Source: RUG14219 sp045538535 (GTDB taxonomy: Bacteria > Cyanobacteriota > Vampirovibrionia > Gastranaerophilales > Gastranaerophilaceae). Taken from it: DNA of 32,712 nt. Shown here in pieces: positions 32,582-32,712 of the stretch. Where the stretch lies: contig JAZSRN010000068.1 in the NCBI GenBank assembly GCA_045538535.1, positions 1-32,712 of the forward strand, given 5' to 3'. Every line of letters starts with the position of its first letter. Within the stretch, counting starts at the first letter, position 1. The position numbers and the translations under genes are program-made. Under the pieces are notes generated by a model that worked only from the letters and a program-made list of their open reading frames with translations, was not told the origin of the DNA and did not search any database.

Positions 32582-32712
32582 TATTTAAGTCCAAAATCCA
32601 CAATAACTTTTGCTAAAATTCCATTGATAAATGATGCGCTGTCATCTGTTGAATATTTTTTAGAAAGCTCAAGTGCTTCATCAACAACTACTTTAATAGG
32701 TGCATCTTTTAG
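32581..32712 (-). CDS. nusB: Transcription antitermination factor NusB (partial, 5' end off window)
   Basis: The last 43 codons and stop of a gene whose start lies beyond the window edge. The readable tail ('DAPIKVVVDEALELSKKYST', 'DDSASFINGILAKVIVDFGL') matches the conserved NusB C-terminus: 'P-x-KVV-x-EA-x-EL' and 'S-x-x-F-x-NG-x-L-x-K'. NusB pairs with NusE (S10) in rRNA antitermination. Its stop overlaps the ftsY ATG by 1 bp, placing it first of the visible nusB-ftsY-dut genes. Confidence 0.88.
   Translation of the reverse strand, partial: LKDAPIKVVVDEALELSKKYSTDDSASFINGILAKVIVDFGLK

Overview
This is a low-GC chromosomal stretch from a diderm bacterium. The best guess is a gut-type non-photosynthetic cyanobacterial relative (Melainabacteria/Vampirovibrionia, Candidatus Gastranaerophilales). 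The reasons are LL-diaminopimelate aminotransferase (DapL), an SLH-domain envelope protein, a heptosyltransferase (so an LPS-type outer membrane), PilT plus a 'GFTLSELL' prepilin with a 'DINGKQKPN' tail, a one-piece DnaE, and small proteins carrying an 'F-x-G' segment near an end. No search was run, so the lineage is an inference (about 60%). There is no prophage, CRISPR array, transposase or resistance gene. The window is mostly housekeeping genes with lineage-specific genes and structured intergenic DNA between them.

Layout. 1-2.9 kb: a possible papain/calpain-like cysteine protease, a 79-residue small protein, a GT2 glycosyltransferase and a cupin. 3.0-5.5 kb: dapL and an SLH protein, probably co-transcribed, closed by a strong two-way terminator. 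5.5-8.1 kb (minus): an envelope-glycan operon of GT9 heptosyltransferase, GT4 glycosyltransferase and a 75-residue LuxR-type HTH protein. A divergent XRE regulator and a multi-spanning GT-C-like protein follow at 8.3-10.9 kb. 10.9-16.4 kb: clpB, a small XRE-like protein divergent from a prepilin, then pilT-recO. 16.4-18.0 kb: an orphan terminator marking a possible sRNA, then a TPR protein. 18.0-18.9 kb: a palindrome-rich, GC-richer intergenic region ending in tRNA-Gly(GCC), whose 3' end is duplicated 323 bp away. 18.9-24.4 kb (minus): two overlapping WYL-domain regulators directly upstream of dnaE. 24.4-28.3 kb: a second possible ncRNA, a secreted protein with three TonB-C-like domains, ferritin, a divergent kinase-like protein and a third orphan transcription unit. 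28.3-32.7 kb: argS, a 55-residue ORF, a two-TM helical protein, and nusB(partial)-ftsY-dut.

The main cross-cutting observation is about starts. Genes without a Shine-Dalgarno (SD) sequence repeatedly have a sigma70 -10 hexamer 6-7 nt before an internal ATG (positions 13833-, 16895+, 24364-, 26207-). This predicts leaderless mRNAs and moves several starts inward from the longest ORF. Other genes (pilT, the LuxR-type gene, ferritin, the 30.4 kb gene) have a normal SD at an internal ATG, and their starts are corrected here too.
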